Shown piece by piece: positions 34,615-45,338 of a DNA stretch of 64,000 nucleotides. Within the stretch, counting starts at the first letter, position 1. The number at the start of each line of letters is the position of its first letter. A program made the position numbers and the translations under genes. Source of the stretch: an uncultured Bacteroidales bacterium (GTDB taxonomy: Bacteria > Bacteroidota > Bacteroidia > Bacteroidales > Muribaculaceae); contig CADBDH010000011.1 in assembly GCA_902793405.1 (NCBI GenBank), forward strand, positions 62,001-126,000. Direction: 5' to 3'. The notes below the pieces were generated by a model. That model was not told where the DNA came from and made no database searches. It was given only the letters and a program-made list of their open reading frames with translations.

Positions 34615-36411
34615 ATGATGAAGAAATTTATCCTTATCGTTTGCGGCTCATTTGTTGGCGCATTCCTGGCTTTCCTGTTCTTTATGTTTGCCGCCATGAT
34701 GATGAGCATCGGCATTATGGGTTCCATGTCCATGGGCAGCAATAACAGCGTCAGTGTTTCCAAGCACTCCATCCTCAAACTCGATTTGGGTACCAGCATC
34801 GAAGAGCGAGGCGGCGAAGGGGCTATTGACATGATGTCACTGATGCAGGGCCAAGGTTTGCCTTCATCTTTGGGACTGAATACCCTGTTGTCGGCCATCG
34901 AAAATGCTGCTAAGGACGACAAGGTGGATGGTATCTATATCGAGTGCAATGGCGTGAGCGCTGCTCCCGCCACCCTCGAGAAGGCGCGCAAAGCCCTCAA
35001 GGAATTCAAAAAGAGCGGCAAGTGGATTGTCGCCTACGGCCATGAGGGCATTAACCAGGCCGACTATTACCTGGCCAGCGTTGCCGACAGCATCTTCTTG
35101 AACCCCGTCGGGTCGGTTGACCTGCACGGATTGGGAGGCATGACTCCTTACATGAAAAAACTGCTTGACAAGGTGGGCGTCGAGATGCAGATTGTGCGTG
35201 TGGGCACGTTCAAGAGCGCCGTTGAACCCTATATGCTCGATGACATGAGCGAGGCCAACCGCCTGCAGACTGAGCACTACCTGGGCATCATCTGGAACGA
35301 GATGCGCGACAGCATCGCCAAGGACCGCAAGTTGCCATCGGCTGCACTGAACACGCTGTGCGACAGCGTTGTGATGACATTCAAGTCAGACCGCTTGCTG
35401 AAAGAGAAGCTGGTGGATAAGCTGGTTTACCGCAACCAGATGGAAGACATCCTGCGCGCCCGCACCGAGGTGGACAAGAAAGACGACCTGAACTACGTGA
35501 GTCCCGATGACCTGGCCGACGATCTGGAGGCCAGTGCCAGCGGTGACCACATCGCAGTGGTTTATGCCGTCGGTGAGATCGACGGCTCCCCGAGCATGGG
35601 TTCGACCGAAGAAGGCATCATCAGCGACAAACTGTGCGAGACCATTCTTAAGCTCAAGGACGATGACAATGTCAAGGGTATGGTCTTCAGGGTGAACTCG
35701 CCTGGCGGAAGCGCCTTTGGCAGTGAGCAGATCTGGAAAGCCGTCATGGACTTCAAGGCCGCCGGCAAACCCGTTGCCGTGTCGATGGGCGACTATGCCG
35801 CATCGGGCGGTTACTATATCTCATGCTGTGCCGACCGCATCTTTGCCGAGCGCACGACCATTACGGGCTCTATCGGCATCTTTGGCATGATTCCTTGTGC
35901 CAGCGAACTCATCGAGAACAAGCTGGGCGTACACATGGCCACGGTCAAGACCAACGAAAACGCTGACTTGTCTCCCTTGTTTAAGAAACTCACCCCTGCT
36001 CAGAAGGGTGCCTTGCAGAACATGATCAACGAGGGCTATGAGCTGTTTACCAAGCGCTGTGCTGACGGTCGCCACGTGACGCAAGACTCCATCAAGCAGA
36101 TTGCCGAGGGTCGCGTGTGGGACGGCATCACCGCCAAGCAGATTGGTCTGGTGGATGAGTTCGGCGGCATCGCCGAAGCCGTTGCATGGGTAGCCAACAA
36201 GGCCAAGCTGGGCAAGGAGCCCAAGACCCAGAACTATCCTGCCCTCGAGGATCCCTTCATGTCGCTGCTCGACAAGTATATGGTTACGCGCTACGAGTCA
36301 CGTCTGCAGGGCGAAATGGGCCTGTTGTATGACTGGCACAAGCAGCTGCAGCGCATCCTGGGCCGCGACCATGTGCTGTGCCTGATGCCCGAGGGAGAAA
36401 TCCGTTTGTAA
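34615..36411 (+). CDS. sppA: Signal peptide peptidase SppA, 67-kDa type
   Basis: A membrane-anchored serine protease that degrades cleaved signal peptides. The 598-residue protein has an N-terminal transmembrane anchor and two tandem ClpP-like domains. The general-base lysine is K200 (GTFKSAVEPYML) in the first and the nucleophile S397 (YAASGGYYISCCADRIFAE) in the second, the arrangement of E. coli SppA. It is followed 49 bp later by lpxK on the same strand. Confidence 0.95.
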   Translation: MMKKFILIVCGSFVGAFLAFLFFMFAAMMMSIGIMGSMSMGSNNSVSVSKHSILKLDLGTSIEERGGEGAIDMMSLMQGQGLPSSLGLNTLLSAIENAAKDDKVDGIYIECNGVSAAPATLEKARKALKEFKKSGKWIVAYGHEGINQADYYLASVADSIFLNPVGSVDLHGLGGMTPYMKKLLDKVGVEMQIVRVGTFKSAVEPYMLDDMSEANRLQTEHYLGIIWNEMRDSIAKDRKLPSAALNTLCDSVVMTFKSDRLLKEKLVDKLVYRNQMEDILRARTEVDKKDDLNYVSPDDLADDLEASASGDHIAVVYAVGEIDGSPSMGSTEEGIISDKLCETILKLKDDDNVKGMVFRVNSPGGSAFGSEQIWKAVMDFKAAGKPVAVSMGDYAASGGYYISCCADRIFAERTTITGSIGIFGMIPCASELIENKLGVHMATVKTNENADLSPLFKKLTPAQKGALQNMINEGYELFTKRCADGRHVTQDSIKQIAEGRVWDGITAKQIGLVDEFGGIAEAVAWVANKAKLGKEPKTQNYPALEDPFMSLLDKYMVTRYESRLQGEMGLLYDWHKQLQRILGRDHVLCLMPEGEIRL

Positions 36412-36460
36412 AATAAGTTTATTCACACTCACGTCAACACAATAAAGGTCTCACATCTCA

Positions 36461-37585
36461 ATGAGTATTGACCTGTCCAAAATATTGAACAAGGACCAAC
36501 GCAAGTCCATCATTGATGCCCTGCTGACACCATTCTCTTGGGGATTCGGTGCCGCCGTGTGGCTGCGCAATGCGGCTTTCAATGTGGGATTGCTGCCGCA
36601 GGAGGAGTTTGACGTGCCTGTCGTGTCGGTGGGAAACATCACCGTGGGAGGCACGGGCAAGACGCCCCATGTGGAATACATTATCGAAGCCCTGTACCGC
36701 CGCTATCATGTGGGGGTGCTGAGCCGTGGTTACAAACGCAAGACCAAGGGCTTCATTCTGGCCAGCAACAACATGACGCCCCGCGACATCGGTGACGAGC
36801 CCTATCAGATCTTCAATAAGTTCACAGGGCTGATTACCCTTGCCGTGTGCGAGAACCGCCGCAAGGGAATTCGCGAACTGCTGCGCATCGATCCTGACAT
36901 CAACCTTATCCTATTGGACGATGCTTTCCAGCACCGTTATGTCGTCCCCAAGGTGAACATCGTGCTGGTGGACTATAACCGCCCGCCCTATGAGGACAAG
37001 CTGATGCCGCTGGGCAGCCTGCGTGAGCCGGCCCGTAACGTGTTGCGTGGCGATATGGTGGTAGTGACCAAGTGCCCGAGCGACATCACGGCGATGGACA
37101 TCAGGATGGTGAAGAAGAATTTGGGCCTGTTCCCCTATCAGGGCCTGTTCTTCAGCAACATCCGCTATGCCGACCCCGTCCCGGTATTCCCTGTGCAGTC
37201 ACCCCAGATTACCTCGCTGCAATGGCTGCGCGAGGATGATGCCCTGCTGTGCCTGACGGGTATTGCCACGCCCAAGCCGCTGGTGCGCTACCTGCGCCAA
37301 TATTCCACCAATATCAAAGTGATGCACTTCGATGACCACCACTTCTTTACCCGCCGTGATTTCAGCGACATCTTCAAGGTGTACAACAGTCTGGAGGGCA
37401 AGCGCAAGTTCATCATCACCACCGAGAAGGATGCGGTGCGCATCATGAATAATCCCTATTTCCCGCCCACCCGCCGTCATTGCATCTACTACATTCCCAT
37501 GAAGGTGGGATTCCTGGAAATGGAAGGCGCCAGCTTCATCGAGGAGCTTGTCAAGCGAATTGACGAGCAAGGAACCAATTCATAA
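36461..37585 (+). CDS. lpxK: Tetraacyldisaccharide 4'-kinase
   Basis: Phosphorylates the lipid A disaccharide at the 4' position at the inner membrane. The 374-residue protein shows the Walker A VGNITVGGTGKTPHVEYI, SRGYKRKTKGF, the LDDAFQHRYV motif and the RGDMVVVTKCP segment. Standard length. It forms a tight co-directional string with sppA, punA and thiL. Confidence 0.96.
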   Translation: MSIDLSKILNKDQRKSIIDALLTPFSWGFGAAVWLRNAAFNVGLLPQEEFDVPVVSVGNITVGGTGKTPHVEYIIEALYRRYHVGVLSRGYKRKTKGFILASNNMTPRDIGDEPYQIFNKFTGLITLAVCENRRKGIRELLRIDPDINLILLDDAFQHRYVVPKVNIVLVDYNRPPYEDKLMPLGSLREPARNVLRGDMVVVTKCPSDITAMDIRMVKKNLGLFPYQGLFFSNIRYADPVPVFPVQSPQITSLQWLREDDALLCLTGIATPKPLVRYLRQYSTNIKVMHFDDHHFFTRRDFSDIFKVYNSLEGKRKFIITTEKDAVRIMNNPYFPPTRRHCIYYIPMKVGFLEMEGASFIEELVKRIDEQGTNS

Positions 37586-37644
37586 AAATCTAATTGACAA
37601 AAAACAAAAGTCAATAACCAACAATTAAAGAAAGGATTGTTATT

Positions 37645-38487
37645 ATGGCACAACAAATCAACTGGCTGGACAAGATCCAAGAGACCAGCGACTTCATCAG
37701 GAAACGCGTGAACAACAAGTTGCCCAAGACCGCCATCATTCTGGGTACCGGCCTGGGCGCCGTTGTGGATTACATTAATATCGAGATTGAAATTCCTTAT
37801 GGCGAAGTGCCCAACTTCCCCGTATCGACCGTTCAGGGCCACAAGGGCCGCCTGATCTTCGGCACACTGGGCAATAAGTATATCATGGCTATGCAGGGCC
37901 GTTTCCACTACTATGAGGGCTACTCGATGCAGGAGGTTACCTTCCCCATCCGCGTGATGAAGGCTTTGGACATCAAGACGCTGTTCGTGTCGAACGCATC
38001 GGGCGGTATGAACCCGGAATTCAAGGTGGGCGATCTGATGATCATCACCGACCATATCAACGTATTCCCCGAGCATCCGCTGCACGGCAAGAACATCGAC
38101 GAACTGGGTCCCCGCTTCCCGGCTATGGTTGACGCCTACAGTCCCCGCCTGATCCAGATGGCCCGTGACATTGCCAAGGAGAAAGGCATCCGCCTGATGG
38201 AAGGCGTGTATGTGGGCACTCAGGGCCCGACATTTGAGACTCCGGCCGAGTACCGCTACTTCTGGCGCATTGGCGGCGATGCCGTGGGCATGAGCACTGT
38301 TCCCGAGGTGATTGTGGCCCGCCATGGCGATATCGAGGTGTTCGGCATCTCGATCATCACCGACCTGGGCGTTGAGGGCGCTGTCGAAAAGGCTTCGCAC
38401 GAAGAGGTGCAGAAAGCTGCTGCCGCTGCCCAGCCCATCATGGCCATGCTCGTTAGAGAGATGATTAACCGCTTTGATGAGCTTTAG
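37645..38487 (+). CDS. punA: Purine nucleoside phosphorylase (trimeric type)
   Basis: Phosphorolysis of (deoxy)inosine and guanosine to base and sugar phosphate. The 280-residue protein shows LGTGLGAVVDYI, GRFHYYEGYSMQEVTFPIRV, LFVSNASGGMNPEFKVGDLM, YVGTQGPTFETPAEYRYF and the substrate-specifying EVIVARHGDIEVFGISIITD. The stop codon TAG is itself the first unit of heptamer array D. Confidence 0.95.
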   Translation: MAQQINWLDKIQETSDFIRKRVNNKLPKTAIILGTGLGAVVDYINIEIEIPYGEVPNFPVSTVQGHKGRLIFGTLGNKYIMAMQGRFHYYEGYSMQEVTFPIRVMKALDIKTLFVSNASGGMNPEFKVGDLMIITDHINVFPEHPLHGKNIDELGPRFPAMVDAYSPRLIQMARDIAKEKGIRLMEGVYVGTQGPTFETPAEYRYFWRIGGDAVGMSTVPEVIVARHGDIEVFGISIITDLGVEGAVEKASHEEVQKAAAAAQPIMAMLVREMINRFDEL

Positions 38488-38519
38488 GCTTTAGGTGTTA
38501 GACTTTAGAATTTAGGATT
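38485..38519 (+). repeat. Heptamer tandem array D (5 units, punA-thiL gap)
   Basis: Five in-phase units: TAGGCTT, TAGGTGT, TAGACTT, TAGAATT, TAGGATT. The first TAG is the punA stop codon. Together they fill most of the 47-bp gap to thiL. Confidence 0.82.
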
Positions 38520-38534
38520 ACTGCAGACATATTC

Positions 38535-39602
38535 ATGAAAGAGACCGAGATTTCCACACTGGGCGAATTCGGATTGATTGATCACCTGACGCGTTCATTT
38601 CCCGTGCGCAACCCATCGACACATCGTGGTGTGGGTGACGACTGTGCCGTCATCAACTACGGCAATGACCGCGAGACACTAGTCACTACCGACCTGCTGC
38701 TCGAGGGCATCCACTTCGATTTGACCTATGTGCCCCTGATGCACCTGGGTTACAAAGCCATTGTGGTGAACCTGAGCGATGTGTATGCGATGAACGGCAC
38801 GCCCCGACAGGTGACCGTGTCGCTGGGCATCAGCAAGCGGTTCACGCTGGAGCACATCGAGCAGTTGTATGAGGGTATGCGCATTGCCTGTGAGCATTAC
38901 GGCGTGGACCTTGTTGGCGGTGATACCAGCGCGTCGGTCACGGGACTCATCATCAGCGTGACCTGCCTAGGTGATGCAGCCAAGGATGACATCGTGTATC
39001 GCACGGGTGCCAAGGACACCGATCTGATTTGCGTGAGCGGCAATCTGGGAGCTGCCTACATGGGCCTGCAACTGCTGGAGCGTGAGCGCCGCGTGAGTGC
39101 CGGCATGAAAGCGGAGGATTTTGAGCCCGATTTTGCCGGCAAGGAATACATCATCGAGCGCCAACTCAAGCCCGAAGCACGTCGTGACGTCATCGAGGAA
39201 CTGCGGGAATTGGGTATCCGTCCCACGGCGATGATGGATGTGAGCGACGGCCTGTCGAGCGAACTGCTGCACATCTGCAAGGATTCGGGCGTGGGCTGCC
39301 GCGTGTATGAAGAACGCATCCCCATCGATTACCAGACGGCACTCATGGCCGAGGAGCTGAATATGAACCTCGTGACTGCTGCGATGAATGGCGGTGAGGA
39401 CTACGAACTGCTGTTCACGGTACCCCTCGCCGACCACGACAAGGTGGCGCGCATGAAGACCGCACGGCTCATAGGTCACATCACCAAGCCGGACCTGGGC
39501 GCCTACATGGTCACCCGTGACAGCCAGGAACTGGAAATCCGTGCCCAAGGTTGGAACGCATTCACTCAGGAGCCCTCAACTAAGGACGAAAACGACGAAT
39601 AA
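38535..39602 (+). CDS. thiL: Thiamine-monophosphate kinase
   Basis: Phosphorylates thiamine monophosphate to the active diphosphate. The 355-residue protein carries GVGDDCAVI, DLLLEGIHFDL, NLSDVYAMNGTPRQVTVSLG, GGDTSAS and MMDVSDGLSSELLHI, all ThiL/PurM-like metal- and ATP-binding motifs. It ends the sppA-lpxK-punA-thiL string and is followed by a strong terminator. No TPP riboswitch is visible upstream. Confidence 0.95.
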   Translation: MKETEISTLGEFGLIDHLTRSFPVRNPSTHRGVGDDCAVINYGNDRETLVTTDLLLEGIHFDLTYVPLMHLGYKAIVVNLSDVYAMNGTPRQVTVSLGISKRFTLEHIEQLYEGMRIACEHYGVDLVGGDTSASVTGLIISVTCLGDAAKDDIVYRTGAKDTDLICVSGNLGAAYMGLQLLERERRVSAGMKAEDFEPDFAGKEYIIERQLKPEARRDVIEELRELGIRPTAMMDVSDGLSSELLHICKDSGVGCRVYEERIPIDYQTALMAEELNMNLVTAAMNGGEDYELLFTVPLADHDKVARMKTARLIGHITKPDLGAYMVTRDSQELEIRAQGWNAFTQEPSTKDENDE

Positions 39603-39635
39603 CTGATACGGCATAACGTTGCCGCCACATCATCA

Positions 39636-39669
39636 GCCACCTGCACCATAATGGTACGGGTGGCTTTTT
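39636..39669 (+). terminator. Rho-independent terminator after thiL
   Basis: GCCACC pairs with GGTGGC, with an inner ACCAT/ATGGT stem, and T5 follows directly. It lies 33 bp after thiL. Confidence 0.85.
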
Positions 39670-39766
39670 GCAATGGCAATACCCCGTTGAAAACACCATG
39701 GAAAAAGTAAAATCAGGATTTAATAATAATTTAGACGTAATATTTTACAATGTGGGGAATTTAGCT

Positions 39767-39774
39767 TACTTTTG
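39767..39774 (+). promoter_or_regulatory. -7 box of the lipoate ligase/glycine cleavage operon
   Basis: TACTTTTG ends 18 bp before the ATG at 39793. No TTG at the usual spacing. No glycine riboswitch is visible between the thiL terminator and this gene. Confidence 0.45.
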
Positions 39775-39792
39775 TGGTGCAGTTAGAACAAC

Positions 39793-40773
39793 ATGATGAA
39801 ATACCTGAGTCTGCCTGACCCTCATGCGACGCGCATCCTCCCTTTCTATCTTGCGATGGAGGAGTTTGCTGCGCGTATCCTTGGAGAAGACGACATCTTC
39901 TTCATGTGGCAGGTGGAGCCCACGGTCATTTTCGGCCGCAACCAGTTGATTGAGAACGAGGTGAACGTGGATTATTGCCGTGAGCACGGCATCGCATTCT
40001 ATCGCCGTCGCAGCGGTGGCGGCTGTGTGTATGCCGACAGGGACAACATCATGTTCAGCTACATCACCCGCAGCGACGAGGTGCAAACGACGTTTACCCG
40101 CTACACCAGCGCCGTTGCTGCCATGTTGAGGGAACTTGGGCTTAACGCCAGTGCCAGCGACCGCAACGATGTGCTCATCGACGGCCGCAAGGTGAGCGGC
40201 AATGCGTTCTACCACATTCCGGGACGCAGCATCGTCCACGGTACCATGCTCTTTGACACCGACATGGAACACATGTTGCATGCCATCACGCCCTCGCGTG
40301 AGAAGTTGACGAGCAAGGGTGTACAGTCGGTGCGCAGCCGCATCACCACGCTGAGTGAGCACCTGACGATGGACATCGAGGCCTTCAAGCGCCATGTGCG
40401 TGAGGCATTGTGTGACGGCGAGATCTGCCTGAATGACGATGATGTGGCCGAGATCGAGCGCCTTACCCTGCCCTATCTCGAAACTTCGTTCCTGTGGGGC
40501 AACAACCCCAGCTGTGAGGTGAAACGAGGTGGCCGCATCGATGGCGTGGGCAGCATCCATGTGAACTTGGAGCTCAAGCATGATGCCATCCATGACCTGC
40601 ACCTGACGGGTGATTTCCTGCCGCTGTGCGATGCCCGTGAAGCATTGCTTGACCGGCTGCGTGGCGTGTCGTTGACTGCACTGGCTCTGCAACAGGCCCT
40701 CAACGGCCACGATGCGGGCAAATGGATTATGAATTTAACCAACGAACAATTAATAACACTATTAACCAATTAA
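39793..40773 (+). CDS. lplA: Lipoate--protein ligase A family protein
   Basis: Attaches scavenged lipoate to apo-proteins through lipoyl-AMP. The 326-residue protein has the family fold: FYLAMEEFAARIL, MWQVEPTVIFGRNQ, the RRRSGGGCVYADRDN loop, the lysine motif DVLIDGRKVSGNAFYHIPGR and HGTMLFDTDMEHML. It stands 14 bp ahead of gcvT, so the most likely client is GcvH (lipoyl-lysine K64). Whether octanoate can also be used is not readable here. Confidence 0.92.
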   Translation: MMKYLSLPDPHATRILPFYLAMEEFAARILGEDDIFFMWQVEPTVIFGRNQLIENEVNVDYCREHGIAFYRRRSGGGCVYADRDNIMFSYITRSDEVQTTFTRYTSAVAAMLRELGLNASASDRNDVLIDGRKVSGNAFYHIPGRSIVHGTMLFDTDMEHMLHAITPSREKLTSKGVQSVRSRITTLSEHLTMDIEAFKRHVREALCDGEICLNDDDVAEIERLTLPYLETSFLWGNNPSCEVKRGGRIDGVGSIHVNLELKHDAIHDLHLTGDFLPLCDAREALLDRLRGVSLTALALQQALNGHDAGKWIMNLTNEQLITLLTN

Positions 40774-40787
40774 AAACCATTAAAACC

Positions 40788-41885
40788 GTGACTGAAGAAA
40801 TCAAAGTTACCTGTCTGCATGACAGGCACGTGGCGCAAGGCGCTCTCATGTCCCCCTTTGCTGGTTACGACATGCCCATCCAGTATGTAGATATCACCAC
40901 CGAGCACAACGCTGTTCGCAACAAGGTGGGTGTTTTTGACGTGTCGCACATGGGTGAGGTGGAAATCACCGGTCCCGATGCCGCCAAGTTCACCAACTAC
41001 ATCTTCACCAATGACATCAACGCCATCAAGGCCGGTCAAATCCTGTACGGCATGATGCTGTACCCCGACGGTGGCACCGTTGACGACCTGCTGGTTTACC
41101 GTGTTGACGATAACGACTATTTCCTCGTGATCAACGCTGCCAACATCGACAAGGATGTGGCATGGATCATGGAACAGGCCAAGAACTTTGACGTGAAGGT
41201 TGACCACCAGAGCGAACTCTACGGCCAGATTGCCGTTCAGGGTCCCGAGGCCGAAAAGACCATGGGTGACGTGCTGGGCATTGACACCACCGACCTGACG
41301 TTCTACACGTTCAAGAAGATGGAATATGACGGCAAGACCATCATCGTTAGCCGCACCGGTTATACGGGAGAGGACGGCTTTGAGGTATATGCCGACCCCG
41401 CCATCATCTGCAAGATGTGGGACATGCTCATGAAAGCCGGCGTACAGGCCTGCGGTCTGGGTTGCCGCGACACCCTGCGCTTTGAGGCTGGTCTGCCCCT
41501 GTACGGTGATGAGCTCACTCCCGAGATTTCGCCCATCGCTGCCACCTTCGGCATGTTTGTGAAACTCGATAAGGAAGGCGGCTTCATCGGTCGTGATGCC
41601 TGCGCCCAGCAGAAGGCCGAAGGCACACCCAAGAAACTCGTGGGCCTGGAACTCGAAGGCAAGGCAATTCCCCGCCACGGCTACGAAGTGCTCGATGGCG
41701 AGAACGTGGTTGGTTACATCACCACTGGCTACCACAGCATCACGCTGGACAAGAGTGTGGCATTTGCACTGGTTGACCGCGCCGTTGGCGCCCTGGGCAA
41801 CACGTTGAACGTGCGCATCCGCAAGAAAGTGTTCCCCGCAACCGTGGTTAAGAAACGCTTCTACACTCCCAATTATAAGAAGTAA
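40788..41885 (+). CDS. gcvT: Glycine cleavage T protein (aminomethyltransferase)
   Basis: Transfers the methylene group from the H-protein to tetrahydrofolate and releases ammonia. I place the start at GTG 40788 (MTEEIKVTCLHDRHVAQGAL). An in-frame ATG at 40722 would overlap lplA by 50 bp. The 365-residue protein shows FAGYDMPIQYVDITTEHNAVR, VGVFDVSHMGEVEITG, SRTGYTGEDGFEVYA and CRDTLRFEAGLPLYGDELT. Second gene of the lplA-gcvT-gcvH-gcvPA-gcvPB-lpdA cluster. Confidence 0.95.
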   Translation: MTEEIKVTCLHDRHVAQGALMSPFAGYDMPIQYVDITTEHNAVRNKVGVFDVSHMGEVEITGPDAAKFTNYIFTNDINAIKAGQILYGMMLYPDGGTVDDLLVYRVDDNDYFLVINAANIDKDVAWIMEQAKNFDVKVDHQSELYGQIAVQGPEAEKTMGDVLGIDTTDLTFYTFKKMEYDGKTIIVSRTGYTGEDGFEVYADPAIICKMWDMLMKAGVQACGLGCRDTLRFEAGLPLYGDELTPEISPIAATFGMFVKLDKEGGFIGRDACAQQKAEGTPKKLVGLELEGKAIPRHGYEVLDGENVVGYITTGYHSITLDKSVAFALVDRAVGALGNTLNVRIRKKVFPATVVKKRFYTPNYKK

Positions 41886-41886
41886 T

Positions 41887-41910
41887 CGATTTTTTGCTAG
41901 CAAAAAATCG
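41887..41910 (+). repeat. Perfect 24-bp palindrome after gcvT
   Basis: Arms CGATTTTTTG and CAAAAAATCG around the self-complementary CTAG, starting one base after the gcvT stop. It could fold as a hairpin or bind a dimeric protein. It lacks a GC-rich stem and sits directly before heptamer array E. Confidence 0.7.
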
Positions 41911-41914
41911 GGTC

Positions 41915-41984
41915 TAGGGTCTAGAGTTTAGGGTCTAGAGCTTAGGGCTTAGAGCTTAGGGCTTAGAGCTTAGAGTTTAGGGGC
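41915..41984 (+). repeat. Heptamer tandem array E (10 units, gcvT-gcvH gap)
   Basis: Ten in-phase units: TAGGGTC, TAGAGTT, TAGGGTC, TAGAGCT, TAGGGCT, TAGAGCT, TAGGGCT, TAGAGCT, TAGAGTT, TAGGGGC. It is followed by a small GGGGC/GCCCC hairpin (41980-41992) and AT-rich sequence to gcvH. This is the longest and most regular array in the window. Confidence 0.9.
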
Positions 41985-42046
41985 TCTGCCCCAAGAATAA
42001 GATTCAAATTCAACAACAAAATATTAACTAATTATTAATAACAACA

Positions 42047-42427
42047 ATGAGTAAGATTATCGACGGACTCTATTACAGCGAGTCACATGAGTATGTAAAG
42101 GTAGAAGGCGACTTCGGTTTTATCGGTATCACCGACTATGCACAGCACGAGCTGGGCAACGTGGTTTATGTTGACATGCCCGAGGTTGACGACGAGGTAA
42201 CCGCAGGTGAGGAGTTTGGTGCTGTTGAGAGCGTTAAGGCTGCCAGCGACCTGATGTGCCCCGTTAGCGGTACTGTTGTCGAGGTAAATGAGGCCCTCGA
42301 GGACGAGCCTGGCCTGATCAACAAGGACGCCTTCGAGAACTGGATCATCAAGGTTGAACTCAGCGACAAGAGCGAGCTCGACAACCTGATGGATGCAGCT
42401 GCCTACAAAGCCATGATTGGCGAGTAA
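42047..42427 (+). CDS. gcvH: Glycine cleavage H protein
   Basis: The 126-residue lipoyl carrier shuttling the aminomethyl group between P, T and L proteins. The lipoylated lysine is K64 in AVESVKAASDL. FGFIGITDYAQHELGNVVYV and the SGTVVEVNEALEDEP segment are standard. It is separated from gcvT by a 160-bp gap holding a palindrome and heptamer array E. Confidence 0.97.
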   Translation: MSKIIDGLYYSESHEYVKVEGDFGFIGITDYAQHELGNVVYVDMPEVDDEVTAGEEFGAVESVKAASDLMCPVSGTVVEVNEALEDEPGLINKDAFENWIIKVELSDKSELDNLMDAAAYKAMIGE

Positions 42428-42433
42428 TTTGAG

Positions 42434-42457
42434 TTAGAAGTTAGAAGTTAAAAATTA
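42434..42457 (+). repeat. Heptamer tandem array F (3-4 units, gcvH-gcvPA gap)
   Basis: TTAGAAG, TTAGAAG, TTAAAAA and then TTAACC, preceded by GAGTTAG. A short array lying 7 bp after the gcvH stop. Confidence 0.65.
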
Positions 42458-42482
42458 ACCGACAACTGAAAACGAATAAACG

Positions 42483-43829
<1,347 letters not shown>

Positions 43830-43832
43830 GTT

Positions 43833-45317
43833 ATGAATAACACTTTTTACGGTAAACTCATATTTGAGTTGTCACAGAATGGCCGTCAGGGTTATTCCCT
43901 GCCCGAGAACAGGTGCGCTGAGTACAAGATGAGCGACCTGCCCAAGGGTCTGATGCGTGAGAATGCTCCCCTGTTGCCCGAGGTTGACGAGTTGAGCGTT
44001 GTTCGCCACTACACCAACATGAGCAACAACAACTTCGGTGTGGACACGGGCTTCTATCCCCTGGGTTCCTGCACGATGAAGTACAATCCCAAAATCAACG
44101 AGGAAATCGCTGCCCACCGCGAGTTCACGGGTCTGCACCCGCTGCAGAATACCGAGACCACCCAGGGCGCCCTCGCTGTTTACTACTTCCTGCAGACCAG
44201 CCTGGCTGAAATCTCTGGCCTGAGCGAGTTCACCTTGAACCCCTATGCTGGTGCTCACGGTGAGTTGACCGGCCTGATGATCATGCGCGGCTACCATATG
44301 GAGCGCGGCGACGTGAAGCGCACCAAGGTGATTATCCCCGACAGCGCCCACGGCACCAACCCCGCCAGCTCGGCCGTTTGCGGTCTTGACGTGGTGGTTG
44401 TAAAGAGCCGTCCCGACGGCACCGTCGATGTGGACGACCTGCGTCCCCTGCTCGACGACACCATCGCCGGCATGATGATGACCAACCCCAACACGCTCGG
44501 TATCTTTGAGCACAACATTGGCGAGATTGCCAAGGCTGTTCATGACTGTGGCGGCCTGATGTACTACGACGGCGCCAACCTCAACCCCATGCTGGGTAAG
44601 GTTCGCCCCGGTGACATCGGTTTCGACATCATGCACATCAACCTGCACAAGACCTTCTCGACACCTCACGGTGGCGGTGGCCCCGGTAGCGGTCCCGTCG
44701 GCGTCCGCGCCGGTCTGGAGCACCTGCTCCCCAACCCCCGTGTCGTGAAAGTGGAAGAAGAGGACTACGACTACTTCAAGCTCGAGTGCAGCGACAAGTC
44801 CATCGGCAGCATCAGCGGTCACCTAGGCAACTTCGGCGTGATGATGCGCGCCCTGGCCTATATCCTGACCCTGGGCCGCGACCAGCTCAAGTGGGTCGGC
44901 CCGCTGGCTACCCTCAATGCCAACTACATCAAGGAGTCGTTGAAGGACGTTTATGAGCTGCCCATCGGCGGTGTGTGCAAGCACGAGTTCGTCTATGACG
45001 GCCTGAAGGACAAGTCCACCGGTGTGACCACGCTCGACGTGGCCAAGCGCCTGCTGGACTATGGCTTCCATGCTCCCACCATCTACTTCCCCTTGCTGTT
45101 CCACGAGGCCCTCATGGTAGAGCCCACCGAGAACGAGAGCAAGCAGACCCTCGACGAGTTCATCCGCATCATGCGCGTGATTGCCCAAGAGGCTAAGGAT
45201 GACCCCGAGATGGTGAAGACCGCTCCGCACAACACGCCCGTGCGTCGTCTCGACGACACCCAGGCCGCCCTGCATCCCATTGTGACCTGGCGCGAGCTTG
45301 TGGCTGAGGCCGAGTAA
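43833..45317 (+). CDS. gcvPB: Glycine dehydrogenase (decarboxylating) subunit 2
   Basis: Beta half of the P-protein carrying the cofactor. PLP is bound by K273 in HINLHKTFSTPHGGGGPG. Other family segments are NNNFGVDTGFYPLGSCTMKYNPK, HGTNPASSAVCG and the C-terminal LLFHEALMVEPTENESKQTL. 494 residues, full length. Confidence 0.96.
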   Translation: MNNTFYGKLIFELSQNGRQGYSLPENRCAEYKMSDLPKGLMRENAPLLPEVDELSVVRHYTNMSNNNFGVDTGFYPLGSCTMKYNPKINEEIAAHREFTGLHPLQNTETTQGALAVYYFLQTSLAEISGLSEFTLNPYAGAHGELTGLMIMRGYHMERGDVKRTKVIIPDSAHGTNPASSAVCGLDVVVVKSRPDGTVDVDDLRPLLDDTIAGMMMTNPNTLGIFEHNIGEIAKAVHDCGGLMYYDGANLNPMLGKVRPGDIGFDIMHINLHKTFSTPHGGGGPGSGPVGVRAGLEHLLPNPRVVKVEEEDYDYFKLECSDKSIGSISGHLGNFGVMMRALAYILTLGRDQLKWVGPLATLNANYIKESLKDVYELPIGGVCKHEFVYDGLKDKSTGVTTLDVAKRLLDYGFHAPTIYFPLLFHEALMVEPTENESKQTLDEFIRIMRVIAQEAKDDPEMVKTAPHNTPVRRLDDTQAALHPIVTWRELVAEAE

Positions 45318-45338
45318 ATCAGTTTAGAAGACAAGAAG

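Noticed and set aside
38488-38534. TPP riboswitch ahead of thiL
   Set aside because: The gap is only 47 bp and is filled by heptamer array D.
39603-42046. Glycine riboswitch for the glycine cleavage operon
   Set aside because: The leaders of lplA, gcvT and gcvH lack the conserved aptamer core; only a terminator, a -7 box and repeats are present.
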